Shown: positions 1 through 7,787, counted from the first letter of the stretch. The stretch: 31,433 nt of DNA from an uncultured Allobaculum sp. (GCA_910577085.1 CAJTLE010000019.1:1-31433); one strand, 5' to 3'. Notes: generated by a model not told the origin, from the sequence alone. Made by a program: numbers and translations.

Positions 1-167
1 TCAGGAAGAGCAGGAGCTTTGCCAATGTATTGATCCATTTCTTCCTGGTCAAACATGTAGTGTCCGCCAATAGAGCGATGGGCAGGCATTCCATCTTCAA
101 TCATTTTGTACAAGGTGTGCCTGGCAACCCCGAGGTATTTGCAGGCTTGTGACGTCTTCATTCTCAT
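1..167 (-). CDS. Partial helix-turn-helix (excisionase/MerR-type) DNA-binding protein
   Basis: The frame opens at an ATG at 167 and runs off the left edge after 55 codons, so the C-terminus is missing. It begins MRMKTSQACKYLGVARHTLY and continues with a glycine turn and FDQEEMDQYIGKA. This is the usual layout of the excisionase-family / HTH_17 domain: helix-turn-helix, wing, then a helix with an acidic cap. Such domains bind DNA in phage excisionases, IS607-type accessory proteins and small regulators; which of these applies cannot be told. A second in-frame ATG lies at 161. No good Shine-Dalgarno precedes either one, and a TATAAT-like -10 (194-199) sits only about 27 bases upstream, so a very short leader is possible. 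It lies beyond the terminator of the rplQ operon and is a separate unit. Confidence 0.6.
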   Translation of the reverse strand, partial: MRMKTSQACKYLGVARHTLYKMIEDGMPAHRSIGGHYMFDQEEMDQYIGKAPALP

Positions 168-650
168 GTATTTATAATAACACATCTATATTCATTATAG
201 ACTGTTTTTTCCTTAAAAACCCAATATAACCAACTGTTAAAATCCGTTCACTTCCATCTACGGTGTTTATCGAAATCTGTTACGAAAACCGAAGAATGTG
301 ACCGGAATTCGACTGATGGACTCGATCATAATGTTATCTTCTCTTGACTCTCCATTGATTCTTCATGAGCAGTTGTTCTTCTTGGGTCCATAGTCGGCGG
401 ATTTGAGAGGATTTGCATAAATCTGACTGATTATCCATGAATGTCAAAATGAGCTTAGAAAGACTTAGAAGAAGGAAATTTGAGAATTGATATCAACAAA
501 GATTCATCTTGGCTGCTCGGATCTGGCTGGAAAAGTGAGACAGACTCCCATTGGGGAGTGGATTCAGAAGAGAAAAGGCCCAGGTCCCGAAAAACACTGC
601 CGGATCCGCGATCGTCTGGCCAGGATCATCGTCATAAGGAAAAAGGACGT
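168..650. other. Intergenic region between the HTH gene and the rplQ terminator
   Basis: A stretch of 483 bases without a credible gene. The left part is AT-rich and holds the likely minus-strand -10 element (TATAAT read at 199-194) for the partial HTH gene; no convincing -35 accompanies it. A plus-strand open frame crosses the right part and runs on into rplQ, but it has no ribosome binding site and no recognisable domain. No RNA gene was seen. Confidence 0.5.
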
Positions 651-681
651 AAAAAAAAGCAGGAAGGATTATCCTTCCTGC
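651..681 (-). terminator. Rho-independent terminator of the rpmJ-rplQ operon
   Basis: GCAGGAAGGA (659-668) pairs perfectly with TCCTTCCTGC (672-681) around a 3-base loop. On the minus strand the hairpin is followed by a run of eight T (651-658). It lies 27 bases beyond the rplQ stop codon and closes the whole ribosomal gene array. Confidence 0.93.
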
Positions 682-707
682 CTGGTTGCTTCATGTATTT
701 GATTGAA

Positions 708-1070
708 TTACTTCACGAATTCAACGATTGCCATTGGAGCAGCGTCGCCACGACGGATACGTGTTTTAACTACACGAGTGTATCCACCGTTACGGTCTTT
801 ATAAGCTGGACCAATTTCGTTGAAGAGCTTCTGTAAAGCAGTGGTTCCATCTTCGTCAACTTCAACGTTGCGAACGAATGCAGCAGCCTGACGGCGTGCG
901 TGCAGATCGCCACGTTTTGCGAGAGTGACAAGACGATCCATCACTGAACTGAGCTCTTTCGCTTTCATTTCAGTGGTTTCCATGCTGCCGTTTTCGATCA
1001 GGGAAGTAGCCATGTTACGAAGCAGGGCTTTTCGATGATCGGAAGTGCGGCCAAGTTTACGGTTTTTCAT
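708..1070 (-). CDS. rplQ: 50S ribosomal protein L17
   Basis: A 120-residue protein, full length for bacterial L17. It starts MKNRKLGRTSDHRKALLRNM, the invariant N-terminus, and carries the family's central VMDRLVTLAKRGDLHARRQA helix. L17 binds 23S rRNA near the peptide exit tunnel of the 50S subunit. It is the last gene of the rpmJ-rpsM-rpsK-rpoA-rplQ unit, with only 9 bases separating it from rpoA, which fits the near-universal rpoA-rplQ pairing. A strong terminator follows. Nothing unusual was seen. Confidence 0.98.
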   Translation of the reverse strand: MKNRKLGRTSDHRKALLRNMATSLIENGSMETTEMKAKELSSVMDRLVTLAKRGDLHARRQAAAFVRNVEVDEDGTTALQKLFNEIGPAYKDRNGGYTRVVKTRIRRGDAAPMAIVEFVK

Positions 1071-1079
1071 CTTCGACTC

Positions 1080-2039
1080 CTATGCGTTTTCTCCACCGGA
1101 TCTGAAGTGCAGACCCAGAGAGTAGATTTTGTCTTTAATTTCCTGCAGCGATTTCTTACCAAGGTTACGAACATGCTGCATTTCATATTCAGTCTTCTGG
1201 CACAGTTCGTCGACCGTGGAAATACCGGCACGTTTCAGACAGTTGTAAGAACGTACGGAAAGTTCGAGATCTTCAATCATCTTGGACTTCAGAGAAGCAT
1301 CATGTTCTTTTGAGGTTTCCTCTTCAGCTTCCTGAGCATTCTTCATGATGAAGTCTGCTTCAGTGATGATCGACAAGTGATCCCGAAGGATTTTCGATGC
1401 GATCGAAAGTGTTTCAGATGGTTTCAGTGTTCCATCTGTGTCAATTTCCATGGTCAGTACATCGTATGGTTTTCCGTCTTCATTGAATTTCTGAACGGAA
1501 TGATACGCTACGCGCTTTACTGGGGAGAACAGAGAGTCTGTATAAATCACACCCAGAGGTGCGCTGTCGCCAGACTGTCTGTGTTTATTGATTTCCGAGC
1601 CGACATAGCCGCGGCCAAGTTTGGCCTGCATTTCCATTGTGAAATCTTTGCCGGCGGAAAGCGTACAGATCGGCAGATCCGGATTGAGCACTTCAACTCC
1701 TTCCGGACACTTGATATCCTTCGCAGTAACAACGCAAGGTCCTGTTTCATGAATGCGCAATGTGTAAATATTGTTGTCACTGATATTGATTTTTAAAATG
1801 AGCTGTTTCAGGTTAAGGATAATTGTGCTGACATCTTCAGCAACTCCTTCAATCCCTGTGAACTCGTGATATACATCATCAATACGAATGCTGAAAACAG
1901 CACCGCCTGGAATGGCTGAGAGCAGTACTCGTCTCAGTGCATTGCCCAGGGTGATTCCGAACTGATCGGGAAGGGGCGCCATCTCAAATTTTCCGGAAGT
2001 CTGGTTTTCTTCCAGGGTGGTGATTTCGTATTGTGTCAT
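1080..2039 (-). CDS. rpoA: DNA-directed RNA polymerase alpha subunit
   Basis: A 319-residue protein of normal length. The N-terminal domain (about 1-230) has the GNALRRVLLSAIPG assembly segment used for dimerisation and for nucleating beta and beta-prime. An acidic, flexible linker (about 234-250) follows. The C-terminal domain (about 252-312) carries the helix-hairpin-helix segment VRNLGKKSLQEIKDKI, which contacts UP-element DNA and activators. It lies between rpsK and rplQ in the usual order, 90 bases after rpsK. An ACCTCC complement just outside the ATG marks a strong ribosome binding site. No rpsD lies between rpsK and rpoA, unlike in proteobacteria. Confidence 0.98.
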   Translation of the reverse strand: MTQYEITTLEENQTSGKFEMAPLPDQFGITLGNALRRVLLSAIPGGAVFSIRIDDVYHEFTGIEGVAEDVSTIILNLKQLILKINISDNNIYTLRIHETGPCVVTAKDIKCPEGVEVLNPDLPICTLSAGKDFTMEMQAKLGRGYVGSEINKHRQSGDSAPLGVIYTDSLFSPVKRVAYHSVQKFNEDGKPYDVLTMEIDTDGTLKPSETLSIASKILRDHLSIITEADFIMKNAQEAEEETSKEHDASLKSKMIEDLELSVRSYNCLKRAGISTVDELCQKTEYEMQHVRNLGKKSLQEIKDKIYSLGLHFRSGGENA

Positions 2040-2129
2040 CTGCCGTACCTCCTTATTGTCCCAAAAAACTGAAGAACTGGTCTCCTGTTAATTGTTATTT
2101 CCTTTACAGTTTAACAAGTAATCAGGAAA

Positions 2130-2522
2130 TTAGCCGCGTGGCCGCTTAGGCGGACGGCATCCGTTATGTGGGATTGGTGTTACGTCATTGATCATAGTGA
2201 TATCCAGACCTGCTACCTGCAGAGCACGGACAGCGGCTTCACGTCCAGGACCTGGACCTTTAACCTCAACTGCCACGGATTTCATTCCATGATCCATTGC
2301 AGCTTTACCAGCTGCTTCTGCTGCCATCTGGGCAGCGTAAGGAGTGCTTTTACGACTTCCTTTGAATCCAAGAGCACCAGCGGAGCTCCAGGAAATGGCG
2401 TTTCCGCCTTCGTCAGTAATTGTTACGATCGTGTTGTTAAAAGTAGAATGGATGTGAGCCATACCTCTGGCAACATTCTTTTTAACGCGACGTTTTCTGA
2501 CCTGCTGCTGTTTCTTTGCCAT
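2130..2522 (-). CDS. rpsK: 30S ribosomal protein S11
   Basis: A 130-residue S11 with the conserved GMAHIHSTFNNTIVTITD strand and the C-terminal DVTPIPHNGCRPPKRPRG, whose Asn-Gly pair is the known isoaspartate site in some S11 homologues. S11 forms part of the 30S platform at the mRNA exit site. The N-terminus (MAKKQQQVRKRRVKKN) is basic, as usual in Bacillota. It sits 22 bases after rpsM in the same operon. Confidence 0.98.
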   Translation of the reverse strand: MAKKQQQVRKRRVKKNVARGMAHIHSTFNNTIVTITDEGGNAISWSSAGALGFKGSRKSTPYAAQMAAEAAGKAAMDHGMKSVAVEVKGPGPGREAAVRALQVAGLDITMINDVTPIPHNGCRPPKRPRG

Positions 2523-2544
2523 ATTAGTATTTCACCTGTCCTTT

Positions 2545-2910
2545 CTACTTCTTCTTGTTAGCTACTGTTTTAGCTTTTCCCTTACGCGTTCTTGCGTTTG
2601 TTTTGGTTCTCTGTCCACGAACAGGGAGACCTTTACGATGACGGATACCTCTGTAGCATCCGATTTCCATCAGACGTTTGATGTTGAGCTGAACTTCACG
2701 ACGAAGGTCACCTTCAACTTTGATCTGGTCAACTGCTTTACGCAGAGCGTTTAACTGTTCTTCGGTTAAGTCTTTAACGCGAATGTCACCGTTAACGCCT
2801 GTGTCTTTCAGAATCTTTTCGGCAGTTGAATTGCCGATTCCATAAATATAGGTTAAGGCAATGACAGTCCGTTTGTTATTTGGAATGTCAACTCCTGCGA
2901 TACGGGCCAT
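2545..2910 (-). CDS. rpsM: 30S ribosomal protein S13
   Basis: A 121-residue S13. MARIAGVDIPNNKRTVIALT opens the protein, followed by the helix-two-turn-helix segment YIYGIGNSTA and then the RHRKGLPVRGQRTKTNART basic region. The lysine-rich C-terminal tail reaches towards P-site tRNA. S13 sits in the 30S head and forms bridges to the 50S subunit. It follows rpmJ by 27 bases, with an AGGAGG-type ribosome binding site directly upstream of the ATG. Confidence 0.98.
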   Translation of the reverse strand: MARIAGVDIPNNKRTVIALTYIYGIGNSTAEKILKDTGVNGDIRVKDLTEEQLNALRKAVDQIKVEGDLRREVQLNIKRLMEIGCYRGIRHRKGLPVRGQRTKTNARTRKGKAKTVANKKK

Positions 2911-2937
2911 TTGTTCCTCCTGTTGTTAATCCTTTAA

Positions 2938-3051
2938 TTAACCCTGTCTCTGTTTATGTTTTGGGTTTTCACAAATTACCATGACTCTGCCTTTACGACG
3001 GATAACACGGCATTTATCACAGATGGGTTTCACGGATGGTCTTACTTTCAT
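2938..3051 (-). CDS. rpmJ: 50S ribosomal protein L36 (zinc-binding form)
   Basis: A 37-codon gene that reads MKVRPSVKPICDKC and then RVIRRKGRVMVICENPKHK, ending in RQG. Cys11, Cys14, Cys27 and His32 form the zinc ribbon of the C+ type of L36. L36 is a small late-assembly protein of the 50S subunit. It is the first gene of its transcript here. The usual upstream partner infA is absent, and a roughly 215-base leader separates the gene from a good promoter. The ribosome binding site is the AAGGGG about ten bases before the ATG. Confidence 0.97.
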   Translation of the reverse strand: MKVRPSVKPICDKCRVIRRKGRVMVICENPKHKQRQG

Positions 3052-3268
3052 GTGTGTTTACCCCTTTCGATTTTCACGTATTCAACCTGCTAAAATCCCC
3101 TCAGGACTGAACGTATTTTAGCAGAAACGTGACAGTCTGCTTGGCACGATCTACCACGGGGGTGGCAGAATTCCCTGACGGGCACTGACCGCGGGCCAGA
3201 CGGCGAGGGAAAAGTTTCCCATTTGCTATTAAAGCAAATTCAGAACCTTGAATACAAGCAAATTGCGC
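3052..3268 (-). promoter_or_regulatory. Structured 5' leader of the rpmJ-rplQ operon
   Basis: About 215 transcribed bases without a reading frame of useful length. The RNA can form a 10-bp stem (CTGCTAAAAT at 3087-3096 with ATTTTAGCAG at 3115-3124, 18-base loop). A second, mutually exclusive 6-bp stem uses 3120-3125 with 3136-3141. Further small hairpins include CCAC/GTGG, CCC/GGG and GGGAAA/TTTCCC. Two exclusive folds just before an r-protein operon fit a regulatory leader, but no known Rfam class was recognised. Function is inferred only. Confidence 0.55.
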
Positions 3269-3274
3269 CTAGAT

Positions 3275-3303
3275 AGTATAGACGCAATTTGTTTTGCATG
3301 CAA
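3275..3303 (-). promoter_or_regulatory. Sigma-A promoter for rpmJ-rpsM-rpsK-rpoA-rplQ
   Basis: Read on the minus strand, the -35 is TTGCAT (3303-3298), the spacer is exactly 17 bases and the -10 is TATACT (3280-3275). The predicted start of RNA is near 3268. It lies between adk and rpmJ, so the alpha-operon genes are expressed independently of adk. A 9-bp inverted repeat, CAAATTGCG (3259-3267) with CGCAATTTG (3283-3291), straddles the -10 and could be an operator or a chance palindrome. Confidence 0.75.
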
Positions 3304-3320
3304 GCATTCTTTTTAGAAGT

Positions 3321-3968
3321 TTATTTACTCAAAGCTTCCGTGATCTGAGCCCAGATTGTCTCAAAATCATTGTCCGCATTGATGGTTGCTACTTTATCCT
3401 GTTCTCCATAGTAGTCAATAACAGGCTGTGTCATACGGGTGTATTCACCAAGTCTGGTTTTCAGGCTTTCTTCATTGTCATCAGCTCTTGCGCTTAATGC
3501 AGTTCCGCAGTTGTCGCACACATTTTCAACAGCTGTCGGCTTGAAATAAATATTGTAGATTTCTCCACATTTTGGGCAAGTACGACGACCGAGAATACGT
3601 TTCTTCAGAACCTCGTGTGGAACATCCATGAACAGAATCTGATCGACTTCGTTTGCTGTTCCTTTTGTAGCTTCATCAAATGCTTTGGCCTGTTCAAGTG
3701 TTCTTGGATAGCCATCTAACAGATATCCATTCACGCCTTCAGGTAAGTTTTCCAGAGTGTCCAGAACCAGGCGGTTTACCAGATCATCAGGAACCAGCAG
3801 GCCTTTGTCCATGTAGGACTTGGCTTCCTGGCCAAGTGCAGTATTCTCAGAGATATTTTTGCGGAAAATATCGCCAGTAGAAATGTGAGCCAGACGGTAG
3901 TTGTCTTTCAGACGGCTGCTGAATGTGCCTTTTCCTGAACCTGGGGCACCCATAATTAAAAGATTCAT
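3321..3968 (-). CDS. adk: Adenylate kinase (zinc-lid type)
   Basis: Converts ATP and AMP to two ADP in the cytoplasm. The chosen start at 3968 gives 215 residues and is preceded by GGAGGAAAT; an upstream ATG at 4007 would add 13 residues unlike the family. The P-loop GAPGSGKGT is at residues 7-15, and AHISTGD, LLDGYPRTLEQA and GRRT follow in the usual order. The lid contains CPKCG and CDNCG, four cysteines that bind structural zinc, typical of Gram-positive enzymes. In most Bacillota adk lies between secY and map. Here it is flanked by noncoding DNA on both sides, and map is missing. Confidence 0.97.
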   Translation of the reverse strand: MNLLIMGAPGSGKGTFSSRLKDNYRLAHISTGDIFRKNISENTALGQEAKSYMDKGLLVPDDLVNRLVLDTLENLPEGVNGYLLDGYPRTLEQAKAFDEATKGTANEVDQILFMDVPHEVLKKRILGRRTCPKCGEIYNIYFKPTAVENVCDNCGTALSARADDNEESLKTRLGEYTRMTQPVIDYYGEQDKVATINADNDFETIWAQITEALSK

Positions 3969-4010
3969 ATTTCCTCCATTTTTCGTCTCAGCCAGATCCG
4001 GTCGCAATTG

Positions 4011-4026
4011 GATTCTGGCCAGAATC
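4011..4026. promoter_or_regulatory. Perfect 16-bp palindrome upstream of adk
   Basis: GATTCTGGCCAGAATC is a perfect dyad 43 bases before the adk start codon, inside its probable leader. It could be an operator or a short RNA hairpin. No regulator is indicated and no clear -35/-10 pair was found nearby, so function is a guess. Confidence 0.35.
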
Positions 4027-5094
4027 TCTATGCTCCATACAAGCCATATCCTTTGTGTAAGACCATAGATCTTTCGAACGTAAGGCCTCCACAGAAGATT
4101 GAGCAGTTATGGTTCGTATGAATTTTAGCGCGGACCTGTTTATTCAACGCTTCCCGACACTCCAGATCAACCCTTTTTCTTTTGAATCGTCCATACCGCT
4201 TTCACAATCCGATTGATATTACTTTTGAATTTTCAGCGATTCAGATCCAGCGCCGACCACCTCTCACTTATTCTGTGCTCGAACTGTTTCCACCAACCGG
4301 ATGAACTGGCTTCTTTTTCCCCTTCTTACTTCCCTTCTTATACGATTACAGGCTTATGCAATTACAAGCTTCTATGAGGCTTTCTCAGATGACCAGGTAC
4401 GCCTCTTGCGAACCGCATTTCAGACATTGAATTCAGATTGAACACGGGCTATACGGCTGCCTAAAGGCTATAAATCGGTTGGGTATCTGGACAAAGAGCA
4501 CAATGAAACCAAATCGTCCTGAAGATGTCCAGATCCGTCAATAAAGTGTCCAATCCGGGCTTTTTAGCCCCATTCCAGCCTCTATACGGATGATTTTCAT
4601 AAAGACTGCATAAAAACCTGACCAGACGCCATAAGGCCTTAGCGGGCCTGCATTTTACAGCTAAACCAGAAACATCAGAGTTTTTCAGGGCCGATCAGGC
4701 AGATTGGCACCACGCTGACTCTGCCAGACTCTGGTTTTGGGGATCGCTGCGGTGTTTATGGAACTGCCAGCAAATCCATATTCGTACTGAATAGTTACCA
4801 GTACAAACAGCCGAATGTAGACTGACCTGCAATATCGATTTAAATAGCCGATCTACATACCGATATAAATATACATACCGATATAAATATACATACCGAT
4901 ATAAATATACATACCGATATAAATATAGGAAGAAATGATTGGGCAGACGGTCCTTTCCAGAGGGGGTCTGCCATTGAAAGCATGATTCAAAAACAAAAAG
5001 AAATTGAACCTGTCAGGGGAAAGTAAACAGACAGGTTCCACCTGTTGTCATTTTCCGTCAAATGGCCCCATTTTTACAACCCAAAAAAGAACAT
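4027..5094. other. Noncoding region between secY and adk
   Basis: More than 1 kb with no credible gene on either strand. It contains an 18-bp tandem repeat (4854-4927), a 9-bp hairpin GAACCTGTC/GACAGGTTC (5006-5014 with 5030-5038), which on the minus strand is followed by a T-rich stretch and may be a second terminator behind secY, and a small GGGC/GCCC hairpin near 4557-4569. No tRNA or other RNA gene was recognised. Such a long spacer is unusual inside an otherwise dense ribosomal array. Confidence 0.6.
4854..4927. repeat. 18-bp direct tandem repeat
   Basis: The unit CGATATAAATATACATAC is present in three perfect head-to-tail copies (4861-4878, 4879-4896, 4897-4914) plus 13 bases of a fourth (4915-4927). 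A partial unit, TACATAC, precedes the array. There are no spacers, so it is not a CRISPR array. Because 18 is a multiple of three, a minus-strand frame reads through it as repeated MYIYIG, but that frame has no ribosome binding site support. The repeat is probably a replication-slippage array. Confidence 0.95.
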
Positions 5095-5129
5095 AAAAAA
5101 AATCCATACCGGTATTTACCGATATGGAT
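5095..5129 (-). terminator. Rho-independent terminator after secY
   Basis: ATCCATA-C-CGGT (5102-5113) pairs with ACCG-A-TATGGAT (5118-5129) around an ATTT loop, with a single mismatch. On the minus strand it is followed by eight T (5095-5102). It begins 15 bases after the secY stop and ends the S10-spc transcript before adk. Confidence 0.88.
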
Positions 5130-5143
5130 GTGAAGTCGATCAA

Positions 5144-6436
5144 TTAGTCAAAGTCGTAATACTTCTTGTACGCCTTCTGGGTAATCAGACCCTGCACCTG
5201 ACGAACAGTTTCAATCGCTACACCAACAACGATGATCATACCGGTACCACCAAGCGCCATGCTTGTTGGCATTTCCGGCCAGAGCAGAGGCATCAGATGC
5301 GGAAGAACCGCGATCAGTGCCAGAGCACCTGCACCAAGAACGGTAATTCTGGATAATGCTTTGTTGATATAGGTTTCAGTCTGTTTCCCTGGTCTTACAC
5401 TTGGAATATAAGCGCCGGATTTACCGAGGTTTTCGGCTGCCTGTTCCGGGTTAATCTGCATCTTCGCATAGAAGAATGTGAACAGAATAATCAGGATGAC
5501 ATAAATCGCAACGGAATACCAGGTTTTAAGACCCAGCCACTGCTGCATCGTCTGATACCAGCTCTGGTTGCTCGCAAAGAAGCTGGCTACCTGAATAGGA
5601 GCCATCATCAATGAGGAAGCAAAGATGACTGGAATAACGGATGCAGAGTTGATCTTTAATGGCAGGTAGTTCATTTTCGAATTCTTAGCCAGTGACATCG
5701 AACTGGATGTGTACTGGATTGGAATGCGAAGTTCTGCAGTGTTGATCAGGGTTACAAAAACGATGATCAGCAGGTAGATCAGAATGTAGGCTGCAAATAC
5801 CCATCCACCATTTGGATGGTCTGCGCCAACAAGGCTGGTCCACGCTGCAGCGAACTGCTGCGGCATACGACCTACGATACCTGCCATGATGACCATGGAT
5901 ACACCATTACCAATTCCCTTTGCGGAAATCTGGTCACCAATCCAGACAAGGAACATAGATCCAGCTGTAAAGATCATAGAGGTATACAGCAGACGGGCAG
6001 TGTTTAAGCCGCCGATGAATAATCCACTGTACATATGGCTGAAGCTGTAACTGATGGAGAAGGACTGTACAAATCCGAAAACTACAGCCAGATAACGGGT
6101 ATACTGGTCGAGTTTTTTACGGCCGTTGGCTCCGGATTTTGACAGTTCGGTCAGAGATGGAATAACATCCATGCTCAAAAGCTGAATGATGATGGATGCA
6201 GTGATGTATGGAGTTACCCCGATCGCAAATACGGAGAACTGTTCCAGGCCACCGCCTCCAAGCAGGCTCATCATCGCAAATAAGCTGTTATTTTCCAGAC
6301 TGCCTACCAGACCTTCTGTGTTTACGCCCGGGACGGTAATTGCGCAACCCAGACGATAAACAAGAAAGGCAAAGAGAGTAAACAGGATTCTCTTGCGAAT
6401 ATCCTTGTTCGTCCACATTGCCTTAATTGCATGCAT
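5144..6436 (-). CDS. secY: Protein translocase subunit SecY
   Basis: A 430-residue integral membrane protein that forms the channel of the SecYEG translocon. It opens with an amphipathic NKDIRKRILFTL segment and then shows about ten hydrophobic helices. Family landmarks visible include GGGGLEQFSVFAIGVTPYI, the glycine-rich plug and TM2 region, and the late LITQKAYKKYYDFD tail. It overlaps nothing but lies one base from the end of rplO. The ribosome binding site GAGGT sits inside the 3' end of rplO. A terminator follows directly, so adk is not part of this transcript. Confidence 0.98.
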   Translation of the reverse strand: MHAIKAMWTNKDIRKRILFTLFAFLVYRLGCAITVPGVNTEGLVGSLENNSLFAMMSLLGGGGLEQFSVFAIGVTPYITASIIIQLLSMDVIPSLTELSKSGANGRKKLDQYTRYLAVVFGFVQSFSISYSFSHMYSGLFIGGLNTARLLYTSMIFTAGSMFLVWIGDQISAKGIGNGVSMVIMAGIVGRMPQQFAAAWTSLVGADHPNGGWVFAAYILIYLLIIVFVTLINTAELRIPIQYTSSSMSLAKNSKMNYLPLKINSASVIPVIFASSLMMAPIQVASFFASNQSWYQTMQQWLGLKTWYSVAIYVILIILFTFFYAKMQINPEQAAENLGKSGAYIPSVRPGKQTETYINKALSRITVLGAGALALIAVLPHLMPLLWPEMPTSMALGGTGMIIVVGVAIETVRQVQGLITQKAYKKYYDFD

Positions 6437-6437
6437 C

Positions 6438-6875
6438 TTAACGGACCTCTACGGTTCCGCCTGCTTTGACGATAGCTTCTTCAGCTGATTTGGAGAATTT
6501 AGCTGCAGTTACATGCAGTTTCTTCTCGAGAGTGCCTTCGCCCAGAATCTTAACACCAGCAAGCTGTTTTTTCAGGATGCCTTCAGATTTCAGAAGTTCT
6601 GGGGTGACATGTGTACCATCTTCGAAACGGTTCAGATCTTTAACGTTGATTACAGCGTATTCTTTACGGTTGAAGTTGGTGAATCCACGCTTTGGCAGAC
6701 GTCTTGCAAGAGTAGTCTGACCACCCTCGAAACCAAGACGAACTCCGCCTCCGGAACGGGCCTTCTGACCTTTCTGTCCACGGCCGGCAGTTTTACCGAG
6801 ACCGGAACCAGGTCCACGACCTACTCTTTTTCTGGATTTGCGGGACTGATTTGTGGAAAGTTCATGCAGTTTCAT
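6438..6875 (-). CDS. rplO: 50S ribosomal protein L15
   Basis: A 145-residue L15. The N-terminal arm MKLHELSTNQSRKSRKRVGR, followed by a glycine/arginine-rich stretch (GRGPGSGLGKTAGRGQKGQ), threads into 23S rRNA. The C-terminal domain ends EEAIVKAGGTVEVR. L15 is a late-assembly protein near the central protuberance. It follows rpsE by only 15 bases. In most Bacillota rpmD (L30) sits between these two genes; here there is no room for it. Confidence 0.98.
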   Translation of the reverse strand: MKLHELSTNQSRKSRKRVGRGPGSGLGKTAGRGQKGQKARSGGGVRLGFEGGQTTLARRLPKRGFTNFNRKEYAVINVKDLNRFEDGTHVTPELLKSEGILKKQLAGVKILGEGTLEKKLHVTAAKFSKSAEEAIVKAGGTVEVR

Positions 6876-6890
6876 TGCGTTTCCTCCTTC

Positions 6891-7400
6891 TTACCCGCGG
6901 ATTTCTTCTGGCTTTTTGCCACGAAGTTCAGCTACCTGGTCGAGAGTTCTGAGGGATTTCAGACCTTCAACTGTAGCGCGCACGGTATTGATTTTTCTAC
7001 GGCTTCCCAGGTTTTTGGTCAGTACGTCAGTGATACCTGCCAGTTCAAGAACTGCACGTGTGGTACCGCCGGCGATTACACCAGTACCTTCAGAAGCTGG
7101 TCTCATGAACACTTTACCAGCACCGAATGTACCTACTACATCATGTGGAATAGTAGTACCTACGATTGGTACAGTGAACATGTTCTTTTTAGCTGCTTCG
7201 GATGCTTTACGGATAGCTTCTGGTACTTCCTTAGCTTTTCCGGTTCCTACACCGACGCGGCCTTTGCGGTCTCCGACAACAACCAGAGCAGCAAAACGCA
7301 TCTTACGACCACCTTTTACTGTTTTGGAGATACGGTTGATGGAGACTACCTGTTCGTCGAACTCTTTCGGTTCTCTTCTCTGTCTTCTATCGTTTGCCAT
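6891..7400 (-). CDS. rpsE: 30S ribosomal protein S5
   Basis: A 169-residue S5. The double-stranded-RNA-binding-like domain occupies about residues 10-75 (KEFDEQVVSINRISKTVKGG, then MRFAALVVVGDRKGRVGVG), followed by the C-terminal S5 fold. It acts in 30S decoding accuracy and mRNA unwinding at the entry channel. The start is supported by a GGAGG ribosome binding site in the short gap after rplR. Immediately downstream is rplO rather than rpmD. Confidence 0.98.
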   Translation of the reverse strand: MANDRRQRREPKEFDEQVVSINRISKTVKGGRKMRFAALVVVGDRKGRVGVGTGKAKEVPEAIRKASEAAKKNMFTVPIVGTTIPHDVVGTFGAGKVFMRPASEGTGVIAGGTTRAVLELAGITDVLTKNLGSRRKINTVRATVEGLKSLRTLDQVAELRGKKPEEIRG

Positions 7401-7409
7401 GGCGACCTC

Positions 7410-7766
7410 CTAGAATTCCAGGCCGCCTTCACGAGCGGCATCAGCTAATGCCTGAACACGGCCAGTGTAAAGATAACCACCGCGGTCAAACACAACTTTT
7501 TTGATATCTTTTTCGAGCGCGCGTTTTGCGAGCTCAGCGCCTACCAGTTTCGCAGCTTCAACATTGCCACCGTTTTTGATGTCCATGTTGACGGAGGAAG
7601 CGGAAGCGAGAGTTTTTCCGTTCACATCATCGATGATCTGAGCAGAGATGTTGGCGTTGCTTCTGAATACATTCAGACGTGGGCATTCAGGAGTTCCGCT
7701 TACTTTCTGGCGCAGACGTAAATGGCGTTTCTGTCTAGCCTGATTTCTTGACTGTTTTTTAATCAT
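7410..7766 (-). CDS. rplR: 50S ribosomal protein L18
   Basis: A 118-residue L18, which binds 5S rRNA with L5. The basic N-terminus (MIKKQSRNQARQKRHLRLRQ) is followed by the conserved RLNVFRSNANISAQIIDD fold and the C-terminal FDRGGYLYTGRVQALADAAREGGL motif. It lies 9 bases before rpsE and 21 bases after rplF, in the standard spc order. Nothing unusual was seen. Confidence 0.98.
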   Translation of the reverse strand: MIKKQSRNQARQKRHLRLRQKVSGTPECPRLNVFRSNANISAQIIDDVNGKTLASASSVNMDIKNGGNVEAAKLVGAELAKRALEKDIKKVVFDRGGYLYTGRVQALADAAREGGLEF

Positions 7767-7787
7767 AGTCTTGCTCCTTTCCCACTA

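Noticed and set aside
480..836. A 118-codon plus-strand frame across the rplQ terminator
   Set aside because: It crosses a strong minus-strand terminator and the end of rplQ, has no ribosome binding site and no domain.
3052..3268. Possible hidden infA gene or a known riboswitch in the rpmJ leader
   Set aside because: No frame encodes an S1-like IF1 sequence, and no conserved core of the FMN, TPP, cobalamin, SAM or T-box classes was seen.
4854..4927. CRISPR array
   Set aside because: The units are directly adjacent, with no spacers.
4853..5041. A minus-strand frame reading MYIYIG repeats
   Set aside because: The repeat is a multiple of three bases, so an open frame is expected by chance; it starts inside a hairpin and lacks a ribosome binding site.
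6513..7448. A 311-codon plus-strand frame across rplO and rpsE
   Set aside because: Antisense shadow of two well-supported ribosomal genes; no family resemblance.
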